Assembly (NCBI GenBank): GCA_035249305.1
Contig: DATFGQ010000037.1
Span: forward strand, 1-64,000
Direction: 5' to 3'
Length of the DNA: 64,000 nucleotides
Origin: DASUNP01 sp035249305
GTDB taxonomy: Bacteria; Acidobacteriota; Blastocatellia; UBA7656
Position numbers and translations under genes: made by a program. Positions 17,113 through 25,553 of this stretch are shown in pieces. A model generated the notes under the pieces. It did not search any database and was not told the DNA's origin. It saw only the letters and a program-made list of their open reading frames with translations. The first letter of the stretch is position 1; each line of letters opens with the position of its first letter.

Positions 17113-18156
17113 ATGAGATTAGACGTTGCTTTAATTCGTATTGTCTTCGTCGCGGCGCTTGGAAGTGCGGGTTATTACCTTAAGCCGATTAATGGGAAGG
17201 CGATTCTTTCGGCAGCGATAGGCGTTTTTCTTGCTTTCTCTATTATTTTCTTCGAGACCCGGATTCGTAAAGCTACTTTAAGGACCCTTATAGGAGGCGC
17301 AGTCGGGTCGATTCTGGGGATCGCGGCCGCCACTTTGATCGGTTGGATCATATCGGCACAGCAGACCGAAGCAATTTCGCCGAACTTCAAATCTTTTCTG
17401 ACGCTCACGCTCACGCTCTTCATGGGTTACGTGGGTTTGATGGTCGGCGCGGTCAAAGGTGATTACCTCGACCTGACGGCGCTCGGGGGGATATTCGTCG
17501 AGAAGGGGGCGAGCAAATCGCACCCGCTCATCCTAGACACGTCCGTGATAATAGATGGCCGCGTGGCCGACATCGCCGAGACGGGCTTTCTGGCCGGGAC
17601 GCTCGTGATTCCCCAGTTCGTCCTCCGCGAGCTTCAGCAGATAGCCGACAGCGCCGATTCGATAAAGCGCAACCGAGGCCGGCGCGGGTTAGACATACTC
17701 CAGCGGCTCCAGAAGAAGAAGGGCAGCTACGAGATCGTCATAAGCGAGGCCGACTTCCCGGACGTGCGCGAAGTCGACCACAAGCTCATAGAGCTCGCGC
17801 GCCAGCTCGAAGGCAAGATCGTCACAAACGATTTCAACCTGAATAAAGTCGCGCAACTGCGCGGCGTGAGCGTGCTCAACATCAACGAGCTCGCCAACGC
17901 GCTCAAGCCCGTAGTCTTGCCGGGCGAGATCATGCGCGTATTCGTCCTCAAAGAAGGCAAAGAGTACAACCAGGGCGTCGCCTACCTCGACGACGGCACG
18001 ATGGTCGTAGTCGATAACGCTCGCCGAATGATCGGCAAGAACGTCGACGTGTCGGTCACAAGCGTCCTCCAGACCACGGCCGGTAAGATGATCTTCGGTC
18101 GCTACACCGAAGACGGGCGCGCAGCAGCGGGGCCGCGCCATAATTCGGCTCCATAG
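17113..18156 (+). CDS. yacL: YacL-like membrane PIN-TRAM protein
   Basis: This is a 347-residue protein. About four N-terminal membrane segments (residues 5-115) are followed by a PIN-domain RNase fold (about 135-250: LILDTSVIIDGR, VIPQFVLRELQ, KIVTNDFNLNKVA, with conserved acidic residues) and a C-terminal TRAM domain (about 275-340: VAYLDDGTMVVVDNARRMIGKNV). The family is a membrane-tethered putative nuclease encoded next to radA/ispD in Firmicutes and other phyla; its substrate is unknown. ATG 17113 has GGAGG 5 bases upstream, and earlier in-frame codons lack a ribosome site. IspD starts 18 bases after its stop. Confidence 0.9.
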   Translation: MRLDVALIRIVFVAALGSAGYYLKPINGKAILSAAIGVFLAFSIIFFETRIRKATLRTLIGGAVGSILGIAAATLIGWIISAQQTEAISPNFKSFLTLTLTLFMGYVGLMVGAVKGDYLDLTALGGIFVEKGASKSHPLILDTSVIIDGRVADIAETGFLAGTLVIPQFVLRELQQIADSADSIKRNRGRRGLDILQRLQKKKGSYEIVISEADFPDVREVDHKLIELARQLEGKIVTNDFNLNKVAQLRGVSVLNINELANALKPVVLPGEIMRVFVLKEGKEYNQGVAYLDDGTMVVVDNARRMIGKNVDVSVTSVLQTTAGKMIFGRYTEDGRAAAGPRHNSAP

Positions 18157-18174
18157 CCTCGATTCGACTCGGTA

Positions 18175-18876
18175 GTGACTGAAGCGGGACTCAACATAGC
18201 CATAATCGCCGCGGCAGGCATCGGCGCGCGCATGCACGCCGACCGCGCCAAGCAGATGATAGAGCTGGCCGGCGTGCCGCTGCTCGTCCACACGCTCCGC
18301 CGCTTCGAATCATCAGACGCCATAGACCAGATCATTCTCGTCCTCCAGCCTAACCTGACGCACGAAGTCCTGGGCCTGATCTCACGGCACAACATCAAGA
18401 AGGTGGTCCGCGTAGTGGCGGGCGGGGCCGAGCGCCAGGATTCGGTCTACCGCGGCATACAGGTCATCAAAGAGGAGACCGCCCGCGTCGTCGCGGTCCA
18501 CGACGCCGTCCGCCCTTTCGTGCGGCCCGAAGAGATACGCGCCGTCATCGAGCGCGCGCAATCGACGGGCGCGGCCGTGCTGGCTACGCATGCCACGGAC
18601 ACGATCAAGCAGGTGAAGTCGGGCCGCGTCCAGCGGACGCTCGACCGGCGGCGCATCTACCACGCGCAGACGCCGCAGGCCTTCCGCTTCTCGATCATCC
18701 GCGAGGCGTACGACCGCGCTTACAAAGACGGCTTTATGGCTACAGACGATTCTCAACTGGTCGAACGCCTCGGCCACCGCGTCTCGGTCGTCGAAGGCTC
18801 GCCCATAAACGTCAAGATAACGCGCCCCTTCGACCTGAGCCTGGCCGAGGCTATACACGCGGAGTTCTTTAAGTGA
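18175..18876 (+). CDS. ispD: 2-C-methyl-D-erythritol 4-phosphate cytidylyltransferase
   Basis: This 233-residue enzyme performs the third step of the MEP isoprenoid pathway, joining CTP and MEP. The nucleotide-binding motif AAAGIGARMHADRAKQ is near residue 10-27. VVAVHDAVRPFV, the DTIKQV segment and QTPQAFRF are characteristic. The C-terminal part has TDDSQLVERLGHRVSVVEGS and NVKITRPFDLSLAE. The start is GTG, 18 bases after yacL. It is followed directly by ispF with a single-base gap, so the two MEP enzymes are co-translated. Confidence 0.93.
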   Translation: MTEAGLNIAIIAAAGIGARMHADRAKQMIELAGVPLLVHTLRRFESSDAIDQIILVLQPNLTHEVLGLISRHNIKKVVRVVAGGAERQDSVYRGIQVIKEETARVVAVHDAVRPFVRPEEIRAVIERAQSTGAAVLATHATDTIKQVKSGRVQRTLDRRRIYHAQTPQAFRFSIIREAYDRAYKDGFMATDDSQLVERLGHRVSVVEGSPINVKITRPFDLSLAEAIHAEFFK

Positions 18877-18877
18877 T

Positions 18878-19366
18878 ATGAGCAGACAAGCTCGCATAGG
18901 CGTAGGCTACGACATACACCGCCTGGTCGAAGGCCGCAGGCTCGTGCTCGCGGGCGTCGAGGTCCCGTTCGAGAAGGGGCTGCTGGGACATTCGGATTCC
19001 GACGTTCTGACGCACGCCATCTGCGACGCGCTGCTGGGCGCGGCGGCGGCCGGTGACATAGGGACGCATTTCCCGGACAGCGACCCGCGCTTTGCCGGCG
19101 CGGCGAGCCTCGAACTCCTCGCGCGCGTGGTCGAGTTGATAAAAGGGCGCGGCTTCGAGGTGGCCAACGTCGACGCCGTGGTGCTGGCCGAGCGGCCGCG
19201 CCTCGCGCCTTACATACGGTCGATGCGCGAGCGCCTCGCCGAGGTGTTGCAGATCGAATTAGAGCTTGTGAGCGTGAAGGCAAAGACCAACGAAGGTCTC
19301 GACGCCGTAGGCCGCGGCGAGGCGATGGCCGCGCATGCGGTCGCGTTAATAGTTTTTAGTTTTTAG
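18878..19366 (+). CDS. ispF: 2-C-methyl-D-erythritol 2,4-cyclodiphosphate synthase
   Basis: This is a 162-residue enzyme of the MEP pathway, acting two steps after IspD. Metal ligands are in GVGYDIHRL (Asp-x-His) and GHSDSDVLTHAICDALLGA. DIGTHFPDSDPRF and VKAKTNEGLDAVGRGEAMAAHAVALI are family signatures. The protein is the normal length. The last residues (VFSF) and the TAG stop are encoded by a heptanucleotide AGTTTTT tract that begins inside the gene, so the natural C-terminus has been overwritten by repeat expansion without loss of the core. Confidence 0.95.
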   Translation: MSRQARIGVGYDIHRLVEGRRLVLAGVEVPFEKGLLGHSDSDVLTHAICDALLGAAAAGDIGTHFPDSDPRFAGAASLELLARVVELIKGRGFEVANVDAVVLAERPRLAPYIRSMRERLAEVLQIELELVSVKAKTNEGLDAVGRGEAMAAHAVALIVFSF

Positions 19367-19380
19367 TTTTCAGTTTTTAG
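19351..19380. repeat. Heptanucleotide tract (AGTTTTT)4
   Basis: Four units of AGTTTTT, one with a final C, in exact period 7. The tract starts inside ispF, supplies its TAG stop (19364-19366), and ends 5 bases before the next gene. It contains no ribosome-binding site for that gene. Confidence 0.85.
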
Positions 19381-19384
19381 TCAT

Positions 19385-20689
19385 ATGCGCGCAGTCGATG
19401 TGATAGCGAAGAAGCGTGATGGCCGCGAATTATCTCGCGGCGAGATAAGTTTCATCGTGCGCGGCTACACCGCGGGCGATGTTGCCGACTACCAGATGTC
19501 CGCGCTGCTGATGGCGATCTTCCTCCGCGGGATGACCAACGAAGAGACGTTCGCATTGACCGAAGAGATGCTCAATTCCGGCGCGGTCGTAGACTTCTCG
19601 GACCTCGGACGCCCGCGCGTCGATAAGCACTCGACTGGCGGCGTCGGCGACAAGACCTCGCTCGTGCTCGCGCCGGTCGTGGCGGCGGCGGGCGTGCTGG
19701 TCCCTATGATCTCGGGCCGCTCGCTGGCCCATTCGGGCGGGACGCTCGACAAGCTCGAATCGATACCGGGGTTCAGGACCGACCTGACGCTTGCCGAGTA
19801 TCGCGCGACTCTAGAACGCGTAGGGGCCGCGCTCATCGGGCAGACCGCCGAGATTGCGCCGGCCGACAAGAAGCTCTACGCGCTGCGCGACGTGACGGCG
19901 ACCGTTCCCTGCCGGCCGCTCATGGCCGCTTCGATCATGAGCAAGAAGATGGCCGAAGGCATCACCGGGCTCGTGCTCGACGTGAAGACCGGGAGCGGCG
20001 CTTTCATGAAGGATCAAGCTGACGCCACGGCGCTGGCGCACCTGATGATCGCGATCGCGCGCTTCATGGGCAAAGAGGCGGTCGCGCTGATAACTGACAT
20101 GAATCAGCCGCTAGGGCGCGCGGTCGGCAACTCGCTCGAAGTGATCGAAGCGCTTGAGACTCTACGAGGGCGCGGCCCCGCGGATTTCAACGAGCTGTGT
20201 CGAGAGCTCGCGGCGGAGATGCTGGTGCTCGGCCGCGCGTCGGAAGAGGTTGACGGCGCGCGCGCGCGCTACGACCGATTGATTGCCGAGGGCGCGGCTT
20301 TAGAAAAGATGCGCGAGATCATCGAAGCACAACACGGCGACGCTCGCGTCGTCGATGACTACTCGCTGCTGCCGCGCGCGAGCGAAGAGCGCAGGGTGCT
20401 CGCACCTCGCTCGGGCTACGTGAGCGCGATCGACGCGGAAGCCGTCGGCCGCGCTTCGATGTTGTTAGGCGCAGGCCGCTCGCGTCTCGACACCCCGATC
20501 GACGCGAGCGTTGGCCTTGAGGTCAAAGCCAGGCTGGGTGATGAAGTCACCCCGGAATCCGAGCTTGCCGTCTTGCACTTCAACGACCCTTCGAGCGCGG
20601 ACGAAGCCGCTTCCGTCGTCACCCAGGCGTTCAAGCTCGCACGCGAACACGTGACCCCGCCCGATCTAATCAAGCTCGCCCTGCGCTGA
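19385..20689 (+). CDS. deoA: Pyrimidine-nucleoside (thymidine) phosphorylase
   Basis: This 434-residue enzyme splits thymidine or uridine with phosphate to free base plus (deoxy)ribose 1-phosphate. The N-terminal helical domain has YQMSALLMAIFLRGM. The phosphate and substrate loops are DKHSTGGVGDKTSL and ISGRSLAHSGGTLDKLESI. LVLDVKTGSGAFM follows, and the C-terminal domain (about 340-434) has the expected barrel-sandwich pattern. The length fits DeoA and PDP alike, so thymidine-only versus broad specificity is not decided. The start ATG comes 18 bases after ispF with the heptamer tract between. A BMP-family nucleoside-binding lipoprotein lies 3 kb downstream. Confidence 0.9.
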   Translation: MRAVDVIAKKRDGRELSRGEISFIVRGYTAGDVADYQMSALLMAIFLRGMTNEETFALTEEMLNSGAVVDFSDLGRPRVDKHSTGGVGDKTSLVLAPVVAAAGVLVPMISGRSLAHSGGTLDKLESIPGFRTDLTLAEYRATLERVGAALIGQTAEIAPADKKLYALRDVTATVPCRPLMAASIMSKKMAEGITGLVLDVKTGSGAFMKDQADATALAHLMIAIARFMGKEAVALITDMNQPLGRAVGNSLEVIEALETLRGRGPADFNELCRELAAEMLVLGRASEEVDGARARYDRLIAEGAALEKMREIIEAQHGDARVVDDYSLLPRASEERRVLAPRSGYVSAIDAEAVGRASMLLGAGRSRLDTPIDASVGLEVKARLGDEVTPESELAVLHFNDPSSADEAASVVTQAFKLAREHVTPPDLIKLALR

Positions 20690-20704
20690 TTCAAGATCGT
20701 TATT

Positions 20705-21007
20705 CACCGCAGAGGCGCAGAGCGAATTAAGCCTCGGAGAGGCGATATTCAATAGCCAGGGGCAACGCCCCTGGAAACGGGTTGTGAAGATTACAAGCCC
20801 TGAAAGGGCGCGATAAGAGTATCGCCCTTTCAGGGCTTCGTCTCGTATGGCGCATGACCCGGCGCGTTGCGCCGGGCTATTGAATCATGCCCCTACGGGG
20901 CTTTCGGCTATTGAATCGTCGCCCCTTTGGGGCTTTATCTTCTCTGCGTAATCGCCGCGTGCGAAGCACATCATCGGCCATCCCGTGCTCTCTGCGTCTC
21001 TGCGGTG
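20705..21007. repeat. Composite repeat region bounded by 18-base inverted repeats; family C, copy 1
   Basis: CACCGCAGAGGCGCAGAG at 20705-20722 and its complement with one mismatch at 20990-21007 bracket a set of hairpins: CCAGGGGC/GCCCCTGG, a 15-bp stem AGCCCTGAAAGGGCG at 20796-20837 with loop CGATAAGAGTAT, CCCGGCGC/GCGCCGGG, and smaller GCCCC/GGGGC pairs. The inner block recurs at 54017-54190 and, reversed, at 60752-60902. There is no gene in this 406-base gap. Confidence 0.85.
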
Positions 21008-21095
21008 ATATGGCTTTTGCTTTTCATTGCCTCGAATTGTGAGCTACAATCGGTCCCGCATTGGACTCAACCCGCCGCACGCGATGGAGGATATT

Positions 21096-22226
21096 ATGAC
21101 GACCAAATTAACGAGACGAGATTTCGTTCGCGGCAGCGCTGTCGCCGGAGTGGTTGCCGGGCTCGGCCCTGAGCTGAACGCGCGCGCGCAATCGAAAGGC
21201 TCGCGTCCGCTTGTCATCTCAAGCGCTAACGGCCTGCGCGCCAACGAGCAGGCCATGGGGATGATTCGCCGGGGCGCGGACACGCTTGACGCCGTTATAG
21301 CCGGGGTCAACATAGTCGAGGACGACCCCGAAGACAATTCCGTAGGGTACGGCGGCTTGCCGAACGAAGACGGCGACGTGGAGCTAGACGCGAGCGTTAT
21401 GCACGGGCCTACGAAACGCGCGGGCGCGGTCGCGTCGCTGCGCCACATCAAGAACCCGTCTAAAGTTGCCAAGCTCGTCTTAGAGCGCACGGACCACCTG
21501 CTGCTTGTCGCCGACGGCGCGCTACGGTTCGCGCTCGCGCACGGGTTCAAGAAGGAAGATTTGCTAACCGACAAGTCGCGCGCGATCTGGCTCCGCTGGA
21601 AAGAGACCAGAAGCACTCGCGACGGGTGGGGGCCGGGGCTCGCCGCGCCGGAAGAGAGCAAGCCTCAGTCGCGCCTTTCAGTCGACCCGAAAGAGGCGGA
21701 GCTTATCGCCCTCGCCGACAGAATCATAGCCCGCCCGCCGACGGGCACGATCAACTGTCTGGCGATCAACGCCGCCGGCGACATCTCCGGGACCACGACG
21801 ACGAGCGGCCTCGCCTTCAAGATTCCGGGCCGCGTCGGCGATTCGCCGCTGATAGGGTGCGGGCTGTTCGTAGACAACGAAGTCGGCGCGGCGGGCTCGA
21901 CGGGCCGCGGCGAAGAGTGCATAAAGATAAACGGCGCGCACACCATCGTCGAGATGATGCGGCGCGGCGCTTCGCCTTCAGAGGCATGCATGGAGGCGGT
22001 CAAGCGCGTGGCCGCCAGCTATAACGGGAACCTGAAGAAGCTGCGCGAGTTCAACATCAACTTTTACGCGCTTAACAAAAACGGCGAGCACGGCTCGGCC
22101 ACGCTCTGGGGCTTCTCCGTCGAAAGAGAAGGCAAGCGCAACCGCGTGAGGTACGCCGTGCACGACGGGCGCGAAAACAAGCTCCACGACATCCCTTATC
22201 TTTACGAAGCCCCCGACAAGCAGTGA
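21096..22226 (+). CDS. Glycosylasparaginase-type Ntn hydrolase (isoaspartyl peptidase/asparaginase family)
   Basis: This is a 376-residue protein with a Tat-like signal (KLTRRDFVRGSAVAG). It belongs to the asparaginase-2 family of N-terminal nucleophile hydrolases, which cleave themselves before the active Thr. The expected cleavage site is in PTGTINCLAINAAGD, with Thr as nucleophile. The substrate loop matches GLAFKIPGRVGDSPLIG and GAAGSTGRGEE. Glycosylasparaginases split N-acetylglucosamine-asparagine; related enzymes hydrolyse Asn or isoaspartyl peptides. GGAGG lies 6 bases before ATG 21096. The dmpA gene follows after 16 bases, giving a pair of exported self-processing hydrolases in one operon. 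Confidence 0.88.
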   Translation: MTTKLTRRDFVRGSAVAGVVAGLGPELNARAQSKGSRPLVISSANGLRANEQAMGMIRRGADTLDAVIAGVNIVEDDPEDNSVGYGGLPNEDGDVELDASVMHGPTKRAGAVASLRHIKNPSKVAKLVLERTDHLLLVADGALRFALAHGFKKEDLLTDKSRAIWLRWKETRSTRDGWGPGLAAPEESKPQSRLSVDPKEAELIALADRIIARPPTGTINCLAINAAGDISGTTTTSGLAFKIPGRVGDSPLIGCGLFVDNEVGAAGSTGRGEECIKINGAHTIVEMMRRGASPSEACMEAVKRVAASYNGNLKKLREFNINFYALNKNGEHGSATLWGFSVEREGKRNRVRYAVHDGRENKLHDIPYLYEAPDKQ

Positions 22227-22242
22227 GCGCAAAGGAGAGGTC

Positions 22243-23406
22243 ATGGCCAGCTTTCGCATGACAGTCGGATTGGTGATTATGGCGATCTTGTCTCAAACGG
22301 CGTCGGGGCAGAACAGGCCGCGGGCGCGCGACCTCGGCGTTCCGTTCGATGGCCTCGCGGGGCCGCTCAACGCCATCACGGACGTGAAGGGAGTCGAGGT
22401 CGGCCACACGACTTTGATCTCGGGCGAGGGCGCGTTGAAGGTCGGCTCCGGCCCCGTCAGGACGGGAGTCACGGCGATAATGCCGCGCGGCAAGCAGACC
22501 AGCGATCAGGTCTTCGCCGGGTGGTTCTCGTTAAACGGCAACGGCGAGATGACGGGTACGACCTGGGTCGAAGAGTCGGGCTTTCTCGAAGGCCCGATAA
22601 TGATAACCAACACCCACAGCGTCGGCGTCACGCGCGACGCGGTCATCGCCTGGCGCGTGAAGCGCAATCAAATGAATCAGCCCTGGTCGCTGCCCATCGT
22701 GGCCGAGACTTACGACGGGTACCTTAACGACATCAACGGGTTTCACGTCAAAGAGAAGCATGTCTTCGACGCGCTGGATAATGCTAAGTCCGGCTCCGTG
22801 GCCGAGGGCAACGTGGGCGGCGGGACTGGTATGATCTGTTACGGATTTAAAGGCGGCATCGGCACGGCGTCGAGGAGGCTGGACGAGCGGGCGGGCGGCT
22901 ACACCGTGGGCGTTCTGGTGCAGGCGAACTTCGGCCGCCGCGACCAGTTGCGCGTCGCGGGAGTTCCCGTAGGTCAGGAGATAACCGAAAACATGCTCGG
23001 CTCTGTCGAGACGGGACTGCCGAGAGAAGATGTCGGGTCGATCATAATTGTCGTCGCCACTGACGCGCCGCTCCTGCCGCACCAGTTGAAGCGGCTCGCG
23101 AGGCGCGCGGCGCTCGGGCTCGCAAGGACAGGGACGACTTCGGGCAATGGGTCGGGCGACATCTTCATCGCCTTTTCAACGGCGAACGCCGAAGCGTCAA
23201 AGCCGACAGGCATAGCTCAGTTGACTATGCTCCCGAACGACCGTATCGGGGCGGTGTTCGAGGCGACCGTCCAGGCGACGGAAGAGGCTATCATCAACGC
23301 GCTCGTCGCGGCAGAGACCATGACGGGAGTCGACAACCACAAGGTCACGGCGCTTCCGCATGACCGGCTCAAGGAAGTGATGAAGAAATACAACCGGCTC
23401 AAATAA
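22243..23406 (+). CDS. dmpA: DmpA-family (P1/S58) aminopeptidase, secreted
   Basis: This is a 387-residue protein with a signal peptide (residues 1-23). DmpA-type enzymes are L-aminopeptidase/D-esterases or beta-peptidyl aminopeptidases that self-cleave between Gly and Ser. The site is visible in REDVGSIIIVVATDAPLLP. Other family blocks are ITDVKGVEVGHTT, GVTAIMPRG, GNVGGGTGMICYGFKGGIG and GNGSGDIFIAFST. AAGGAGAGG lies just before ATG 22243. It pairs with the upstream Ntn hydrolase, and together they suggest scavenging of modified peptides outside the cytoplasm. Confidence 0.92.
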   Translation: MASFRMTVGLVIMAILSQTASGQNRPRARDLGVPFDGLAGPLNAITDVKGVEVGHTTLISGEGALKVGSGPVRTGVTAIMPRGKQTSDQVFAGWFSLNGNGEMTGTTWVEESGFLEGPIMITNTHSVGVTRDAVIAWRVKRNQMNQPWSLPIVAETYDGYLNDINGFHVKEKHVFDALDNAKSGSVAEGNVGGGTGMICYGFKGGIGTASRRLDERAGGYTVGVLVQANFGRRDQLRVAGVPVGQEITENMLGSVETGLPREDVGSIIIVVATDAPLLPHQLKRLARRAALGLARTGTTSGNGSGDIFIAFSTANAEASKPTGIAQLTMLPNDRIGAVFEATVQATEEAIINALVAAETMTGVDNHKVTALPHDRLKEVMKKYNRLK

Positions 23407-23415
23407 ACCCTGTAA

Positions 23416-23539
23416 GGGCAGGGACAAGCCCTGCCCGGATCGCGCGTAAGCGCGATTACGAGGTACGAAACAAGCGAAGTAGTCGATAAGAAACACAGAT
23501 CATTGCCTTCGGCAATCCGGGCAGGGACAAGCCCTGCCC
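23416..23539. repeat. Palindromic repeat with two GGGCAGGG/CCCTGCCC hairpins
   Basis: Two identical 21-base hairpins (arms GGGCAGGG and CCCTGCCC, loop ACAAG) at 23416-23436 and 23519-23539 flank 82 bases that contain a smaller hairpin, ATTGCC/GGCAAT. The element fills the gap between dmpA and the BMP lipoprotein gene. Confidence 0.8.
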
Positions 23540-23580
23540 CTACATTTACTTCCTTGTAGTCTGTCGGCTAGGATTTAATT

Positions 23581-24624
23581 ATGAAAAGAATCTTTTTGGC
23601 CCTTCTTCTTGTCTCCGCGCTCGTTGCCGCGGGCTGCACGGGTGTCTTCGACAAAGTCGATGACGCCAAGGGGAAACTGCGCGTCGGCATAGTCTTTGAC
23701 ATCGGCGGCAAAGACGATAAATCGTTCAACGCGGCCGCGTGGGAAGGCGTCGTGCGCGCGGCCAAAGACTTCCCCGACAACATACACCTGCGCGACGTGG
23801 AGCCGGGCGACCCCAGCTCGATCGAGCCTTCGATGCTCGTGCTGGCCGAGCGCAACTACGATCTGATTATCGGCATAGGGTTCGCCCAGGCGCCGATCAT
23901 GCAGAACGTGGCGCGCGCCTACCCTAACGTGAAGTTCGCCATCATCGACGGCGTGATAGACATGCCCAACGTCGCGTCGCTGTTGTTCAGAGAGCACGAA
24001 GGGTCGTTCCTCGTAGGCATGATCGCGGCGAGCATCTCGAAGACGAACAAGGTCGGCTTTGTCGGCGGCATGGACATTCCTCTCATACACAGGTTCGAGA
24101 CCGGCTACGCCGAGGGCGCGCGCTACGCCAACCCGAAGGTCGAAGTCTTTAAGAACTACGTCGGCGTCACCGATGGCGCGTGGAATAACCCTGGCAAGGG
24201 CAAAGAGCTCGCGAAAGCGCAGATCGAGCGCGGGGCCGACATCATATTCCAGGCCGCGGGCAATTCCGGCCTCGGGGTATTCGACGCGGCCGAAGAGTCC
24301 AGCAACCCCGGCGACGCGTCGGGCGCGGGGGTCAAGTACGCGATAGGCGTAGATTCAAACCAGAACTGGGTCAAGCCCGGATTCATTCTCACGAGCATGG
24401 TCAAGCGCGTCGACGTGGCCGTCTACAACACCGTGAAAGAGCTGGTCGAAGGGCGCTTCAACGGCGGCATACATCTTTTCGGTTTGAATAATGACGGCGT
24501 AGGCTACGCGCTCGACCAGTACAACGAAAAGGCCATACCGCCCGCGGTGCTCGACGCCGTCGAGCGCGCCCGCCAGGACATAATCGCGGGCCGCATCAAA
24601 GTCACCGACGCTATGGCTAAATGA
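23581..24624 (+). CDS. BMP-family substrate-binding lipoprotein
   Basis: This is a 347-residue protein with a lipoprotein signal (lipobox LVAAGC, Cys19). The BMP/Med/TmpC family binds nucleosides (or occasionally other ligands) for ABC importers. Signatures include VGIVFDIGGKDDKSFNAAAWEG, LIIGIGFAQAPIMQNVA, FLVGMIAASISKTNKVGFVGGMD and YAIGVDSNQNWVKPG. No permease or ATPase for it is adjacent. The nucleoside phosphorylase gene upstream suggests nucleoside uptake and salvage. The stop overlaps the convergent lipid kinase gene by 8 bases. Confidence 0.9.
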   Translation: MKRIFLALLLVSALVAAGCTGVFDKVDDAKGKLRVGIVFDIGGKDDKSFNAAAWEGVVRAAKDFPDNIHLRDVEPGDPSSIEPSMLVLAERNYDLIIGIGFAQAPIMQNVARAYPNVKFAIIDGVIDMPNVASLLFREHEGSFLVGMIAASISKTNKVGFVGGMDIPLIHRFETGYAEGARYANPKVEVFKNYVGVTDGAWNNPGKGKELAKAQIERGADIIFQAAGNSGLGVFDAAEESSNPGDASGAGVKYAIGVDSNQNWVKPGFILTSMVKRVDVAVYNTVKELVEGRFNGGIHLFGLNNDGVGYALDQYNEKAIPPAVLDAVERARQDIIAGRIKVTDAMAK

Positions 24625-25549
24625 TGAAGCGCACGGCCGCGGGCAAGACGCTCATTCGCGCGGGGGTGTAGCCCACCATCTCGCCGTCAATGTCTATAGC
24701 CATCGGCTCGTCGGTTGTAATCAATACTTCGCGCGCGCGCGCCTCTTTCACCTTGGGGTTTTTCAGATAGCTTCCACGATTGATGCGGGGCAGCTCTCTT
24801 ATCACGTCAAGGCGCGTGGCCCCGTCGGTCAAGACAACGTCAAGCAACCCATCGTCAAGCAGGGCATTCGGCGCGAGCATCATGCCGCCGCCCGCGAAGC
24901 GGCCGTTCGCGACGACTAAGAGGTTGCTCTCTATTTTTTTCTGAAGCTCGCCGTCGAGTGTCACTTCAACCGAACGCAGTTTATAACGATCGAGCGCGCG
25001 CAGCGCCGCCGCGATGAAACGCGCGCGACCGCCTACCCACTTCGGCATACGCCCGCGCCAGCCGTTGACGAAGGCCGACGCGTCACCACCCAGCCCGAAC
25101 GTCGCCACGTTGATGAAACTGCGAGTCACGCTCGCGCCCTCTTTCGTAGCGGTGACGGCGCGGACCGCGTCTATCACGCGCGACTTCCCCGACGCTATCG
25201 CGGCGATAGCGTCCCGGCCCGAGTCGATCCCGATCGAGCGGCGAAAGTCGGACCCGGTCCCGCTCGGCAGCAGCCCCACGGCGGCCTCCGGGTTGATGGC
25301 CGCGCCCGCCGAGTCGAAGTAACCGTTCACGACTTCGCTCAAAGTCCCGTCGCCCCCGACCGCGACTATGCGGGCCGCGCCCGCTTGGAGCGCGCGGCGA
25401 GCAATGTCGGTAGCTTCGCCCGCGCGCGCGGTCACCTGCTCTGAGAATCTGATTCCGAGCCTTTCAAGCTCGCGCTTCGCTTCGGCCCAACTCCGCGGCG
25501 TCGCGCCGCGGGCGGAGGCGGGGTTGATGATAAAGAGTGTCTCTTCCAA
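24617..25549 (-). CDS. Diacylglycerol/lipid kinase family protein (YegS/BmrU-like)
   Basis: This 310-residue kinase has the DAGK catalytic core: FIINPASARGATPRSW at the N-terminus, the ATP-binding IVAVGGDGTLSEVVNGYF, and GLLPSGTGSDFRRS. The C-terminal beta domain has ANGRFAGGGMMLAPNALLDDGLLDVVL and EPMAIDIDGEMVGYTP. It probably phosphorylates a lipid alcohol at the inner membrane. The start is TTG, because the family's MxxTLFIINP beginning falls exactly there. It follows the CorC-type gene by 4 bases in the same direction and overlaps the convergent lipoprotein gene tail to tail. Confidence 0.88.
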   Translation of the reverse strand: MEETLFIINPASARGATPRSWAEAKRELERLGIRFSEQVTARAGEATDIARRALQAGAARIVAVGGDGTLSEVVNGYFDSAGAAINPEAAVGLLPSGTGSDFRRSIGIDSGRDAIAAIASGKSRVIDAVRAVTATKEGASVTRSFINVATFGLGGDASAFVNGWRGRMPKWVGGRARFIAAALRALDRYKLRSVEVTLDGELQKKIESNLLVVANGRFAGGGMMLAPNALLDDGLLDVVLTDGATRLDVIRELPRINRGSYLKNPKVKEARAREVLITTDEPMAIDIDGEMVGYTPARMSVLPAAVRFII

Positions 25550-25553
25550 TTAA

